Position numbers and translations under genes: made by a program. This document shows positions 1 to 8,515 of a stretch of DNA of 59,660 bases, piece after piece. The notes beneath the pieces were generated by a model, which worked only from the letters and a program-made list of their open reading frames with translations, did no database searches and was not told the origin of the DNA. The stretch's first letter is position 1. Each line of letters opens with the position of its first letter. Origin of the DNA: Chloroflexota bacterium (GTDB lineage Bacteria; Chloroflexota; Anaerolineae; Promineifilales; Promineifilaceae); the NCBI GenBank assembly GCA_018004935.1, contig JAGNBF010000042.1:1-59660 (forward strand), given 5' to 3'.

Positions 1-292
1 GGGATGATCTACCGCATCAGCTTGACCATCTTTGTTATGGTATGTTCAAACGACTACTTACTTGTCTTATTTGAATGCCGTTTCCGGCTTAACAAACCAA
101 AATATTCTTGTTGCAAAGTCTCTATGTTTTGGTTTGTTGTTGAGAGGATACCCACCCTGTTATTCAGGTCAGGCTACGGATTTGTTTATAACAGATAAAA
201 GTATATATCACAAGCCTGAATGTGGGTGTTACCGCCTGGCCTCTTGTTGTGTGAAAGACAAGTAGACCCATCTTTACCAGATGGAAGGAGTT
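1..292. other. Left edge, no supported gene
   Basis: Short open frames here have no ribosome site and no recognisable product. An 11-base word, ATCTTTGTTAT (28-38), is the same word found at the outer end of the inverted repeat at 563-651, so this stretch may hold a further copy of that regulatory element. A gene cut by the window edge cannot be excluded. Confidence 0.3.
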
Positions 293-523
293 TCAAACTG
301 AAGCAATACCATCCTGGAGAACAGCATTGAGTTCCTCAATCAGTTCATCTAAATCCTGCAAACTGCATCGCACCGTGGCATCTTTGAGCCGGATGCTGCG
401 TAACAACGGACCACACTGGGCCGATGGGTTGACGCCATAAAGCCGAAAGATTTCGCTGGCGTTCGGAATAAGCTGTAGCACGTCAAAAACGGTCATCTCT
501 TCGGTAATAATGAGTTGTGTCAT
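293..523 (-). CDS. DUF1858-domain small protein
   Basis: A 76-residue protein. The order 'TVFDVLQLIPNASEIFRLYG' near residues 11-30, followed by a Leu/Asn-rich C-terminal helix (DELIEELNAV), matches the DUF1858 family, small helical domains often found next to hybrid-cluster, DUF2249 and nitric-oxide genes. The usual Cys pair of many DUF1858 proteins is reduced to a single Cys near residue 37, so metal binding is doubtful. An SD-like GGAG lies upstream of the ATG. The gene is divergent from the DUF2249 gene across an inverted repeat with FNR/Dnr-like boxes, which suggests control by low oxygen or NO. The biochemical role is unknown; the family assignment is fairly secure, the pathway is inferred from neighbours. 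Confidence 0.75.
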   Translation of the reverse strand: MTQLIITEEMTVFDVLQLIPNASEIFRLYGVNPSAQCGPLLRSIRLKDATVRCSLQDLDELIEELNAVLQDGIASV

Positions 524-562
524 ACGAAATGCTCCTTAAGTCATGAACTGGTTGAAACCAGG

Positions 563-651
563 ATAACAAAGATGCGGCCGCACAACGTTGCGCTAGATCA
601 AGGTATGGCTATTTGATCTAGCGCAAGGTGCGGCCGCGCCATCTTTGTTAT
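563..651. promoter_or_regulatory. Divergent regulatory inverted repeat with two FNR/Dnr-like boxes
   Basis: Two arms of about 39 bases (563-601 and 612-651) are near-perfect inverted copies. Each arm holds, from the outside in, ATAACAAAGAT, a GCGGCCGC octamer (574-581, 630-637) and the box TTGATCTAGCGCAA (613-626, inverse at 588-601). The box resembles the TTGAT-N4-ATCAA site of FNR/CRP-type regulators such as Dnr, with mismatches in one half. It sits between two divergent genes of an NO-type cluster, one box for each. The spacing to the start codons is 65-110 bases, suitable for activation. The regulator itself is not in the window. Confidence 0.55.
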
Positions 652-738
652 GCTCCGATAGCTGTTTTTCGGCATGTAGGTAAGAAGACCTGACAATTCT
701 TAAACCACGCCAGACCAAATCACATGGAGGTTGTTTGT

Positions 739-969
739 ATGAATCAAGAAAGTGTGTTGGATATTAGGGCGATTGCTCCGATGCATCGTCATCCCCTGAT
801 TTTTGAAAAGTTCGATAATTTACAGCCAGGTGAAGGGTTCATTTTAGTCAATGATCACAACCCCAAACCGCTCTATTATCAATTTCAGGCAGAGTTGGCC
901 GGACAATTTACCTGGGAATATATGGAAGAAGGGCCAGAGGCTTGGCGAGTACGGATTGGCCGGGCATAG
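739..969 (+). CDS. DUF2249-domain protein
   Basis: A 76-residue protein in which HRHPLIFEKFDNL, GEGFILVNDHNPKPL and a Trp-rich C-terminal half (WEYMEEGPEAWRV) reproduce the conserved DUF2249 pattern. DUF2249 proteins are small soluble domains that co-occur with nitrite/nitric-oxide metabolism and hemerythrin-like proteins; no reaction is established. The start is placed at 739 because GGAGG lies just upstream; an in-frame ATG at 724 would put that ribosome site inside the gene. The NnrS-like membrane gene follows after 71 bases that contain a purine-repeat hairpin. Confidence 0.85.
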   Translation: MNQESVLDIRAIAPMHRHPLIFEKFDNLQPGEGFILVNDHNPKPLYYQFQAELAGQFTWEYMEEGPEAWRVRIGRA

Positions 970-980
970 GATGAAAGTGG

Positions 981-1027
981 AGAGCTAGAGGAAAACAACG
1001 AATACTTCTGGCTCTTGCTCTAGTCTT
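981..1027. repeat. GAGCTAGAG-type heptamer repeat hairpin
   Basis: AGAGCTAGAG on the left and CTCTTGCTCTAG on the right form an imperfect hairpin around a purine-rich spacer. This is the smallest of seven intergenic loci of the same family in the window. Confidence 0.6.
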
Positions 1028-1040
1028 TAATTCTATTCAT

Positions 1041-2195
1041 ATGAAGCGTCAGACTGTTCCACCCGAAGAACGTGTGGTACGCGGCCGCAACTGGCAACGT
1101 GCTCCCTTGATGTTACTGGCTGCTTTGGCTCTATTGGCCGGGCTGTGGGCCGGATTGTTACGCCTGGGCTGGCAGCTTCCGCCTCTGTCACTGACTCTCC
1201 CGACCAATCATGGCCCCTTGATGATTTCCGGCTTTTTAGGCACATTGATTAGTCTGGAACGAGCGGTGGCTTTAGGACAGTATCAAGGTGTCCGTTATCG
1301 CTACTACCTTGTACCTCTTCTGGCTGGAGTGGGAGCAGTATGTCTGTTTGTGACGGTTCCCCCGGCCATCCCCCGCGGGCTGATGACCCTGGCATCATTG
1401 GGACTCGTGCTGATTTTTGTGATCATCTGCCGGTTGCAACCCACGACCGATCATCTGGTGATGGGGTTGGGGGCGATGTTGTGGCTGGTAGGTAACGGGT
1501 TATGGCTGGCAATGTGGCCGCTGGCCCAGGTTGTACCCTGGTGGGTTGGTTTTTTAGTGCTGACGATTGCCGGGGAACGATTAGAACTGGCTCGTGTGTT
1601 GCTCCATAAACATTCAGCCCGGCGTGCTTTTTTGCTAGTGGTGATTGTTTTTATGGCCGGGCTGCTCCTCTCTCTGGTGCAGCACGATGCTGGGGTACGA
1701 CTGGCCGGGTTGGGTTTGTTAGGGCTGGGGGGATGGTTGTGGCGCTTTGATATAGCCCGACACACCATTCGCCACACGGGACTGACCCGGTTTATCGCTG
1801 CCTGTCTCCTGCCGGGATACGTCTGGATGATGGTCGGGGGTGTGCTGTGGCTGGGTTATGGCGGGCAACACGGGGCTGGTCCGGTTTATGATGCCATGCT
1901 ACATGTGATTTTTGTGGGGTTCGTTTTTTCTATGATTTTTGGACACGCCCCGATCATTATTCCCGCCCTGCTAGGCGTTCAAATAGCTTATAGGCCGCTT
2001 TTTTATCTGCCTTTAGGTCTGTTACACCTGTCATTGGGGTTGCGGGTGGCAGGAGATCTCCTCTTCTGGCCTGTGATCCGGCGTTGGGGCGGGCTGTTGA
2101 ATGAGACAGCGATCCTGTTGTTTTTGATATTAATGATGGTGGCGGTTGTACGCGGCCGCAAATACGAGACCATCCCAAGAGGGGGACAACTTTGA
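1041..2195 (+). CDS. NnrS-like multi-pass membrane protein
   Basis: A 384-residue, very hydrophobic protein with about ten to twelve membrane spans. HGPLMISGFLGTLISLERAV near residues 57-76 and GHAPIIIPALLG near 299-310 are the landmarks that recall the NnrS family, haem- and copper-containing membrane proteins linked to NO resistance. The location after DUF1858 and DUF2249 genes agrees with that. Conserved His (57, 300) could be metal ligands. It is not a textbook NnrS, so the call is a superfamily-level one. No clear ribosome site precedes the ATG, so a slightly different start is possible. GCGGCCGC octamers occur at both ends of the gene. Confidence 0.6.
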   Translation: MKRQTVPPEERVVRGRNWQRAPLMLLAALALLAGLWAGLLRLGWQLPPLSLTLPTNHGPLMISGFLGTLISLERAVALGQYQGVRYRYYLVPLLAGVGAVCLFVTVPPAIPRGLMTLASLGLVLIFVIICRLQPTTDHLVMGLGAMLWLVGNGLWLAMWPLAQVVPWWVGFLVLTIAGERLELARVLLHKHSARRAFLLVVIVFMAGLLLSLVQHDAGVRLAGLGLLGLGGWLWRFDIARHTIRHTGLTRFIAACLLPGYVWMMVGGVLWLGYGGQHGAGPVYDAMLHVIFVGFVFSMIFGHAPIIIPALLGVQIAYRPLFYLPLGLLHLSLGLRVAGDLLFWPVIRRWGGLLNETAILLFLILMMVAVVRGRKYETIPRGGQL

Positions 2196-2549
2196 CAGAG
2201 ATGTTAACAAAGTAGATCGCCTTTGTGCGTTAGTTTTTCTTTTTTCGTGTCGAACTGTGTGGATGCACAAAAACGATGATTCCGACTGTTCGCGTCTTCT
2301 CCAAGCCAGCCTTAAATCTGCTATGGACGAGCTTATCCACCAGGCAATAACGCCTATATGGACACGTTTTGACCGAAATGTCTTTTTCAGAAGGGATGAA
2401 TCGGTGTCATCAGTCTCATTATTTAGCAGATCGTACAGTCATGAATGATAAATGACTGGACATTGGCGTTTTTTGTGCTGACCTCTGGAGACTGAGAGAT
2501 TTCCAGCGGTCGGGCTAATTTTCGCCAAAGTCGAGTAAAAGATGTAGGA
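2196..2549. other. Gap without supported gene
   Basis: An open frame overlapping the end of the NnrS-like gene runs to 2448, but it has no ribosome site and an unconvincing composition. Nothing else was recognised before the repeat array begins. Confidence 0.4.
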
Positions 2550-3129
2550 TCCCACAGTTTTTGAGAATAGCCTCTCGTCTAAATGGCCCACTATCCCACA
2601 GTTTTTGAGACAACTATTTCACAGTTCTTGAGAATTTTCTACTGTTGTCCCGTAATTTTTGAGAACAGCCTACATGTCTTGTCTTCCTTTAATCTATAAT
2701 TTTTGAGAATATCCTACATGATTTCTGCTGGCTCCCAGAGTCGCCGGTTGTCGAATAGGATATTCTCAAAAACTTTGAGACGGAATTCTCAAAAACTGTG
2801 GTACAGATTCTCCTTCCTTATTGGTTGTAGGATCTCAAAGTTTTTGAGAAAAACATCCCTTCAAGACGGCCGTTATCTCAAAGTTTTTGAGAATTCCATC
2901 TCGAATATTTTGAGAAATTCCTACCGGTATCTCATAGATTTTGAGAAATTCCTACAATCGTGATTTTTTCTGTCTCATATTTTTTGAGAATAACCTCACT
3001 GGTTTGTATGAGCTTCCAGAGCAGTCAGTCGTCAAATAGGAAATTCTCAAAAACTGCGAGACGAAATTCTCAAAAACTATGAGATGGTTTCTCAAAAACT
3101 TTGAGACGATTCTCAAAAACTTTGAGATC
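2550..3129. repeat. Array of sixteen quasi-palindromic motifs (iteron or recombination-site array)
   Basis: The core unit is TCTCAAAGTTTTTGAGA, an imperfect palindrome with arms TCTCAAA and TTTGAGA. Copies start near 2550, 2594, 2618, 2648, 2691, 2761, 2785, 2831, 2873, 2897, 2928, 2971, 3043, 3066, 3088 and 3109. The first five keep mainly the TTTTTGAGAAT half; the later ones are more complete. Many are followed by CCTAC on the TTTGAGAA side. A longer block is duplicated: 2722-2804 matches 3003-3085. The array ends about 130 bases before a tyrosine recombinase gene. It could be a set of recombinase core sites, replication iterons or a partition site. Confidence 0.75.
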
Positions 3130-3149
3130 CTACATTGGTACAAAACCAG

Positions 3150-3177
3150 TTGACAATAAAGGCGTTTTATGTAAACT
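3150..3177 (+). promoter_or_regulatory. Sigma-70-type promoter for the recombinase
   Basis: TTGACA (3150-3155), a 16-base spacer and TAAACT (3172-3177) form a good promoter about 80 bases before the recombinase ATG. It lies directly beside the last copy of the motif array, so binding there could control it. Confidence 0.5.
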
Positions 3178-3187
3178 ATTAGCTTAT

Positions 3188-3216
3188 GATAATAACCATT
3201 ACCGTAACCTATTATC
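3188..3216. promoter_or_regulatory. Possible operator inverted repeat
   Basis: GATAATA and TATTATC flank 15 bases in the leader between the promoter and the recombinase start. Position suggests an operator or leader hairpin; no regulator is identified. Confidence 0.3.
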
Positions 3217-3256
3217 AGGCGAGCGATGAAGTCGTTTAATCCCCCGGAGCATCAGC

Positions 3257-4261
3257 ATGACCACACAAAATGCAGAACTGATTTCTTATAATGAGTGGTA
3301 TGGAATTATTGATCTGGTCACCCAGAGCGTAGAAAGCCCGCACAGCAAACGGGCCTACAGCCGTGCCTTGATTCAGTTCCTGGATTGGTACGAACAACGC
3401 GGCCGCCCCGGGTTTACGAAAGCCACGGTCAACGCTTACCGGGAACAGTTGCTTCAGGAAGGCAAAAGCCGTAGCAGCATCAACCAGGCGTTGTCAGCCA
3501 TTCGCAAGCTGGCTGAGGAAGCAGCCGACAACGGGTTGATCCCCCCTACCCTAGCGTATGGTGTAGAGCGGGTAAAAGGGGTAAAACAGGAAGGCATACG
3601 AGCCGGTAACTGGTTGACCAAAGAGGAAGCCGAGAAGCTGGTGAATACGCCGGTGCATCTATGGCGGCGCGAGGAGATTCCCCTCCTCAAAGCCGTGCGC
3701 GACCAGGCGATATTGGCGGTGATGGTCGGCACAGGCTTGCGTCGTTTTGAGGTAGCTGAGTTGACCTGGGAACACGTTCAGCAACGGGACGGCCGCTGGG
3801 CGATTATTAACCTGGTGGGGAAACGCGGCCGCGTCCGTTCTATCGGTATCCCCCCCTGGGTCAAGGTGGCGCTGGATGGTTGGGTGCAGGCGTCGGGGGT
3901 GAGGAGCGGCCGCATCTTCCGCGCCTTAAACAAAGATGGGCAGTTGGCAGGCCGGGTAAAGACCAAGGGGGGCGGCTGGGCGGATGGCAATCTGACGCCG
4001 CAAGCTATCTATTATGTGGTCGAAGAATACGCCCAATTGGCGGGCTATGCTAATAAGAAGGGAGAGGTCAATTTAGCTGCCCATGACTTACGTCGAACCG
4101 CGGCCGCGTTGGCTTTGAAAGGTGGCGCAGACTTGCGGCAAATCCAGCAAATGCTGGGCCATGCCAGCATCACCACGACGGAACGTTATCTGGAACCCAT
4201 GCGGAGTTTGCAGGTCACAGCCGGTGATTTCATTCAGATTGAGTTAGCTTTGGCCCGATAG
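3257..4261 (+). CDS. Tyrosine recombinase / integrase
   Basis: A 334-residue XerC/D-like tyrosine recombinase. An N-terminal SAM-like core-binding domain (about residues 12-105) is followed by a catalytic domain with Arg162 (GTGLRRFE), Lys189, His276 and Arg279 (HDLRR), His302 (GHAS) and the nucleophile Tyr311 (ERYLEP). All catalytic residues are present, so it should be active. GGAG sits before the ATG. It follows an array of quasi-palindromes that are plausible substrates, and marks the left side of the accessory region. It could integrate or excise the element, or resolve multimers. It carries four GCGGCCGC octamers within its coding sequence. Confidence 0.93.
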   Translation: MTTQNAELISYNEWYGIIDLVTQSVESPHSKRAYSRALIQFLDWYEQRGRPGFTKATVNAYREQLLQEGKSRSSINQALSAIRKLAEEAADNGLIPPTLAYGVERVKGVKQEGIRAGNWLTKEEAEKLVNTPVHLWRREEIPLLKAVRDQAILAVMVGTGLRRFEVAELTWEHVQQRDGRWAIINLVGKRGRVRSIGIPPWVKVALDGWVQASGVRSGRIFRALNKDGQLAGRVKTKGGGWADGNLTPQAIYYVVEEYAQLAGYANKKGEVNLAAHDLRRTAAALALKGGADLRQIQQMLGHASITTTERYLEPMRSLQVTAGDFIQIELALAR

Positions 4262-4291
4262 GACATCACAGGCTTTGTCATTACGAGGAAA

Positions 4292-5746
4292 TTACCCCCA
4301 TTGTTGAACTTGGAGCCAACGCTGCATGTCGGCTTCAAGTTGGGGTAAGGTGATGAGCAAGGCCCGATGGGTGGCTGCCACTGCCTTGGCTCGCTCAGTG
4401 AATCCCTGCCGAGCGAAGAACGCATAATGCACCTGCCAGGTGTACTCTTCCGGCAACACTTTGGGGGTCTTTTTCACAAGGGCTTCAATGACATCCTTAT
4501 CTACCAGCGTCTTGCCCCACTTGCATTCACCCAACAAGATGTCTTTGGTGCGCCAGTTGATAGCCAACACATCCACCTGGGCCTTCTGCGACCAGAAACT
4601 GCCAATTCGCTCCGGTAAGAAAGGAAACTCCCCCATTTCTGCCACAATACCCACCCAATCCCGGCACAACTCTTCAAAGGTGTGCGTGCCAATAAAGTCG
4701 AGTAAGTGATCATACAGCAAACTGGTCGCCTGACGGACCCGCCCTTGTTCAATCGCTGTCAGATGCGGGGCCAGGAAACGGTAATAAAATCGCAGATAGG
4801 CATCGGTAATGACATATCGTCCTTGCCGGCTTTGTTCCGGACGATGAATCGTGGCTGGTACAACCCGCTCTACATAGCCCAACTCGCGTAAAACGCTCAA
4901 GTATTTGGTGATGTTAGAACGATCAATGCCAGCCATGGTGGCGATGTCGGTCAGTTGGTGAAAACCAGCAGCAATGGTCTCTAAAATAGCGATATAGTTA
5001 TTTGGCTCATCCAACTGTTCCCTAAGCAGAAAAACGGCATCTGTCAGCATGACGTTGGTGGGAATGACAATATTTTGCTGAAGATTCTGTAAGATGGTCA
5101 GCTGATCATCAAACAATTCCACATAAGCGGGAACCCCGCCGGTCATGGTATGTACTGCCACATGTTGCTCCGGGTCATAGTTGGGCAACAAGCCCGCTAA
5201 GGCCCCGAAAGAAAGGGAATGAAGTTTTAGGCGGGCGGTGGCTCGGCCATAGAGAGGGGATTGATAATCTAAAGCCGTGCGTTGAATGATACCGGCTAAT
5301 GATCCCAGCAAAATCAAGAATACCTGCGAGGAATTCAGGTGATGATCCCACGCCTTCTGGAGCAAACTGGGAACTTCGGTGTCGGCTTGCATGACATAAG
5401 TAAACTCATCCAAAACGACTACCAATCGTCTCGTGGCCGTGACACGGGCGATTTCCGCAAACGCCGCATCCCAGGAAGCGTAGCTGAAGGTGGCGTCAAT
5501 GTTGGCTTGCGGATTGAGGAATTTGAACCAGGCCTGGGAAAAGTTGCGGAGTTGATTGGTGGCTGAAGTCTGTGAAGCCATCCAATAGAAGTAATCTTCC
5601 CCTACCCCTGTTCCCCATTGGCCGATAAGCCGTGTCTTACCAATACGCCGTCGACCATATAGAATGAGCAATTGGGCACCACGACGACGATACAGATTGT
5701 CCAATAAACCCAGTTCCATGTTGCGGCCAACAAATTCTTTAAGCAT
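4292..5746 (-). CDS. Archaeal-type AAA ATPase with DUF234 nuclease-like tail
   Basis: A 484-residue protein with Walker A at residues 31-40 (GRRRIGKTRL) and Walker B at 109-114 (VVVLDEF), as in the ATPase family common in Archaea and Chloroflexota. A winged-helix segment lies near 255-290. The C-terminal part matches DUF234, a PD-(D/E)xK-like fold: Asp392 (VDVLAIN), Glu407 and Lys409 (GECKW). These ATPases are often on mobile elements and may act in toxin-like or defence roles, but a function is not established. The gene is convergent with the recombinase and only 30 bases from it. An AT-rich promoter region lies at 5760-5810. The protein is complete, with no obvious missing residue. Confidence 0.88.
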   Translation of the reverse strand: MLKEFVGRNMELGLLDNLYRRRGAQLLILYGRRRIGKTRLIGQWGTGVGEDYFYWMASQTSATNQLRNFSQAWFKFLNPQANIDATFSYASWDAAFAEIARVTATRRLVVVLDEFTYVMQADTEVPSLLQKAWDHHLNSSQVFLILLGSLAGIIQRTALDYQSPLYGRATARLKLHSLSFGALAGLLPNYDPEQHVAVHTMTGGVPAYVELFDDQLTILQNLQQNIVIPTNVMLTDAVFLLREQLDEPNNYIAILETIAAGFHQLTDIATMAGIDRSNITKYLSVLRELGYVERVVPATIHRPEQSRQGRYVITDAYLRFYYRFLAPHLTAIEQGRVRQATSLLYDHLLDFIGTHTFEELCRDWVGIVAEMGEFPFLPERIGSFWSQKAQVDVLAINWRTKDILLGECKWGKTLVDKDVIEALVKKTPKVLPEEYTWQVHYAFFARQGFTERAKAVAATHRALLITLPQLEADMQRWLQVQQWG

Positions 5747-6122
5747 GGTTTTTTACAAAACGCAAAATAAGGAGTAAGAATAGTATTATACTTTACTTAC
5801 TCCTTAAAACACAAGAAATCACTCTTCATCCAATGAGAATGGTTCGAGAGTAGGTCATAGAAGAATCTATCAGGCAAAAAAAAGATCGGCGTGTATGATA
5901 CACGCCGATCTTTTCCCTACCCAAACTGGCGACTTATGATGCTGAACACAGGTCGTCATCTATCTGATGATACAGGAACTGGAACCAGGCGAGGATTGAG
6001 ATATCGGGCCCTTTGATGATTCGTTCCTATAAACTTGGGCATCATAGCCCTTCACCATCTGCTCTCATCTCTCGCTAACGCTCCTCATGGGATGAAATCA
6101 ACCTCATCCCAAGGAGAGTCTT
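5747..6122. other. Intergenic region with terminator and leader hairpin
   Basis: Holds the promoter region of the minus-strand ATPase (AT-rich, about 5760-5810), a strong palindrome at 5881-5913 and a hairpin just before the next gene: GGGATGA (6089-6095) pairs with TCATCCC (6104-6110), ending right at the SD sequence AAGGAG. No gene is seen. Confidence 0.5.
5881..5913. terminator. Bidirectional terminator-like palindrome
   Basis: AAAGATCGGCGTGTAT and its exact inverse flank a single base, with A runs on one side and T runs on the other. It stands upstream of a minus-strand gene and of a plus-strand gene, so it may insulate the two units; a protein-binding operator is the alternative. Confidence 0.6.
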
Positions 6123-7022
6123 ATGCCTGTTTTTCAGAAAGGGGAAATGTGGTCGGCTTATCCAGAGGCTGACCTCTTCCTCATTACCACCAACGCCACT
6201 CTGCAATCTGGCAACATCCTGGTCATGGGTCAGGGTATCGCCAAACAAGCCCGCGAACGGTTCCCTGGCCTGAACAAGGCTCTCGGCCAACAAATCACTC
6301 AGACCTGCGGCCGCAATGGGCAGTATGGTTTGCTCATCAGCCCCCGATGGCCCCAGGCTAAAATCGGCGCCTTCCAGACTAAAACCGATGTTCGTCAACC
6401 GGCCAGTTTATTCCTCATCCAACGGAGTACGACTGCACTCAAACAATGGGCCTCGGCCCATCCCCAGGCCCAGATTCATCTCAATTTCCCAGGAACTGGT
6501 TTCGGCGGTTTGTTGCGAGAGAAGGTTCTGCCCATCGTCAGCCAGCTTCCCGATAACGTGACGATCTGGGAATACCCTGATGAATCCGCTACTCCCCCCA
6601 CCCCACCGGTTGAGTTGGCCTGGTTCCCGGACGAAGACACCGCGGCCGCGATGGCCGATGCGTTTGAACGATTCTTCGCCCTACCCGAACTCCCCCTGAC
6701 CACTATCGAACAACAGCACCACATCTTCGCGGCCGCGTTCTATCGGGGCGTGCGTTACCACCATGACCGCCTCGCGGCCGCGGCTCACCCCCTGACAACC
6801 CGCTTCGACCGGGGCCAGAAAGGGTTGTGGGTGCAGGGCGAGGCTGTGTTCCTGGAAGGAATAACAGACGGCGCGGCCGCGATTCAGACGTACCGGGAGC
6901 AGATGAGCCAGGGAGAAATCCCCGTTGTCACCGGCGTCTACACCGATGCGGTACGCCTTTTGGTGTGTCAGAAACGCCAGCATAACGGAGCCAGCCATGA
7001 ACAATCTGACCCCACTCCATGA
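6123..7022 (+). CDS. Macro-domain-like protein
   Basis: A 299-residue protein. The N-terminal half (about 1-160) has the arrangement of a macro domain, the ADP-ribose-binding fold: an early strand followed by NATLQSG, then VMGQGIAKQARERFPGL, and later NFPGTGFGGL before the final helix. The MGxGIAKQ and GxGxGGL segments would contact the ribose phosphates. The C-terminal half (about 165-299) has no family I recognise. It starts the long plus-strand block and overlaps the next gene by 26 bases. Reversal of ADP-ribosylation, binding of ADP-ribosylated DNA or RNA repair are family-based options; none is shown here. Five GCGGCCGC octamers lie in the gene, mostly read as Ala-Ala-Ala. Confidence 0.7.
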   Translation: MPVFQKGEMWSAYPEADLFLITTNATLQSGNILVMGQGIAKQARERFPGLNKALGQQITQTCGRNGQYGLLISPRWPQAKIGAFQTKTDVRQPASLFLIQRSTTALKQWASAHPQAQIHLNFPGTGFGGLLREKVLPIVSQLPDNVTIWEYPDESATPPTPPVELAWFPDEDTAAAMADAFERFFALPELPLTTIEQQHHIFAAAFYRGVRYHHDRLAAAAHPLTTRFDRGQKGLWVQGEAVFLEGITDGAAAIQTYREQMSQGEIPVVTGVYTDAVRLLVCQKRQHNGASHEQSDPTP

Positions 7023-8001
7023 ACTCCCCACCCTGCGAATCGGGGAACAAACCTATCTCTCGGAGCGAGCGGTGATGGACGTTGCGGCCGCGAACCTGTT
7101 CCCCGACCGACTCCTTGATAGCCTGAGTGAAGTTGACTACCACCATCTCCGGCAAACGGCCGAGAGGCATTGCCAGACACTAGGATTTACCCGGTTACAC
7201 AAGCTGGCGCCACCACAGGTGAGTTTTGCCCAGATGGGCTTCTACTGGGTGAAAGAGTTAGCGGCCCAACCCGATGAACCAGCGTCAGAGCCAGAAAATG
7301 ATGATGAGGATGAAGCAACACAAGCAGGCAAAGAAGAGGCTGAAAGTGAGCTATTCCTCATCAGGGCTGGCCCCGGACTGGTAGAAGAACTTTCGGCGGG
7401 TCGCCTGCACGATGCCCGGTTAGGGCCGCTGGGGCTGGATGAAGTGACCCGGCAACATTACACGATTCCCGTGCTGGCCGATGAGGCGGTTATTGATTTG
7501 ATGGACAAGGCCGTCAACTCCACCTGGCCTAATGACTATAAAGGCATCTGGCACGATATCATGTCGCAATCAAAGCGCGGCCGCGACATCAGCCCCACGG
7601 AACGGCAGTTTACGGTCATCATTCGGGGTGTGGGACAAAAACAATATTGGCCGATGCGTCTGCACCTCAAGCATGACCCGGTGGGCGATCCTTATCTCCT
7701 GGTGACTCTCGCTGAAGCTCAAAAGACCAAACAACTCTTTGAGTTAGGCCAGGTGGTGATGACCGATGGTGCGGCCGCGTTGGGCATTGATTTTCGACCG
7801 TACATTGCCCGTCATCAGGCTGGCGATTGGGGCGAGCTTGATGAGTTTGATAAACGGCAAAACCGTCAGGCTCTGAAAGAAGACTTACGAATCCTTTCGG
7901 CCTACAACATACCCGTTGCTGGCGGAGAGACGGAACGTACCTGGATTATTACCGAGGCCGACCGCTCCGTCACCACCGTTTTGTTGGCTGAGGAGTATTG
8001 A
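6997..8001 (+). CDS. Conserved plasmid/phage protein with GDWG...ITEADRS domain
   Basis: A 334-residue protein. The start at 6997 has GGAG upstream, although the frame is open further. The N-terminal 250 residues are of unknown type with an acidic linker near 95-115. The last 80 residues (RHQAGDWGELD, then WIITEADRSVTTVLLAEEY) match a small, widespread domain of unknown function often encoded alone on plasmids and phages, so this is a fusion of that domain to a larger partner. It is coupled to the macro-domain gene by a 26-base overlap and to the next gene by a 3-base gap. No catalytic residues can be assigned. Confidence 0.7.
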   Translation: MNNLTPLHELPTLRIGEQTYLSERAVMDVAAANLFPDRLLDSLSEVDYHHLRQTAERHCQTLGFTRLHKLAPPQVSFAQMGFYWVKELAAQPDEPASEPENDDEDEATQAGKEEAESELFLIRAGPGLVEELSAGRLHDARLGPLGLDEVTRQHYTIPVLADEAVIDLMDKAVNSTWPNDYKGIWHDIMSQSKRGRDISPTERQFTVIIRGVGQKQYWPMRLHLKHDPVGDPYLLVTLAEAQKTKQLFELGQVVMTDGAAALGIDFRPYIARHQAGDWGELDEFDKRQNRQALKEDLRILSAYNIPVAGGETERTWIITEADRSVTTVLLAEEY

Positions 8002-8004
8002 GCC

Positions 8005-8241
8005 ATGACCCAAGATCAATTCAAACAACTGCAAGTTGGCGACCGCATCACGCACCCGGCCTTTATCGGTTTTCTGACGATTGCCCACATTGAGACAACC
8101 TACGACTACAGCACCACCCCTGCCAGCCAGTGGACAGATGCCTTTACGACCGACACGGGACATCGGATGAAAGCTTGTGGTGAGCGTAGCCGAACCATTG
8201 GCGATACGCGAGATGTCCTACTTTTGAGGAAGATAAACTAA
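8005..8241 (+). CDS. Small hypothetical protein
   Basis: A 78-residue protein beginning three bases after the previous stop, with AGGAG before the ATG, so it is co-transcribed and translationally coupled. Beta-rich with a basic C-terminal part; I do not recognise the family. A terminator-like hairpin follows at 8377. Confidence 0.65.
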   Translation: MTQDQFKQLQVGDRITHPAFIGFLTIAHIETTYDYSTTPASQWTDAFTTDTGHRMKACGERSRTIGDTRDVLLLRKIN

Positions 8242-8376
8242 GGCCAGGGAAACGATTCACGGCTAGGATACTTGTGTCAGTGACCATCTTGCTGACATTT
8301 TGGTCATTTAGCCCATAACAGCCCCGTTGAAGCCATCAATCTGGCCGTTGTTCTCACCCTTTTTATCCTCTCACTG

Positions 8377-8395
8377 GGCGCTAACGCGCCTTTTT
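8377..8395 (+). terminator. Rho-independent terminator
   Basis: GGCGC, a four-base TAAC loop, GCGCC and then five T. It closes the macro-domain operon. The sequence GGCGCTAACGCGCC-type hairpin recurs in variant form near 26922 and 58580. Confidence 0.65.
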
Positions 8396-8515
8396 CTGTG
8401 AATCTTCTTCTCCTTTGCTCCGGGGTGGGAAGCGTTGCCATTGCCAGGTAATGCTTCTCACCCCACCCCTGCCTGCCAAAACAGACGCTTTCCTTTAACC
8501 TGCCTGAGATCAATC

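Noticed and set aside
1957-2178. Minus-strand frames inside the NnrS-like gene
   Set aside because: Antisense shadows of a strongly membrane-like plus frame; no ribosome sites.
2146-2448. 100-codon plus-strand gene after the NnrS-like gene
   Set aside because: It overlaps the end of the membrane protein gene, lacks a ribosome site and has no recognisable protein pattern.
2703-3143. Short genes within the motif array
   Set aside because: The frames are made only of the repeated motif (FENF, FLRIS type peptides) and are present on both strands; they are by-products of the palindromes.
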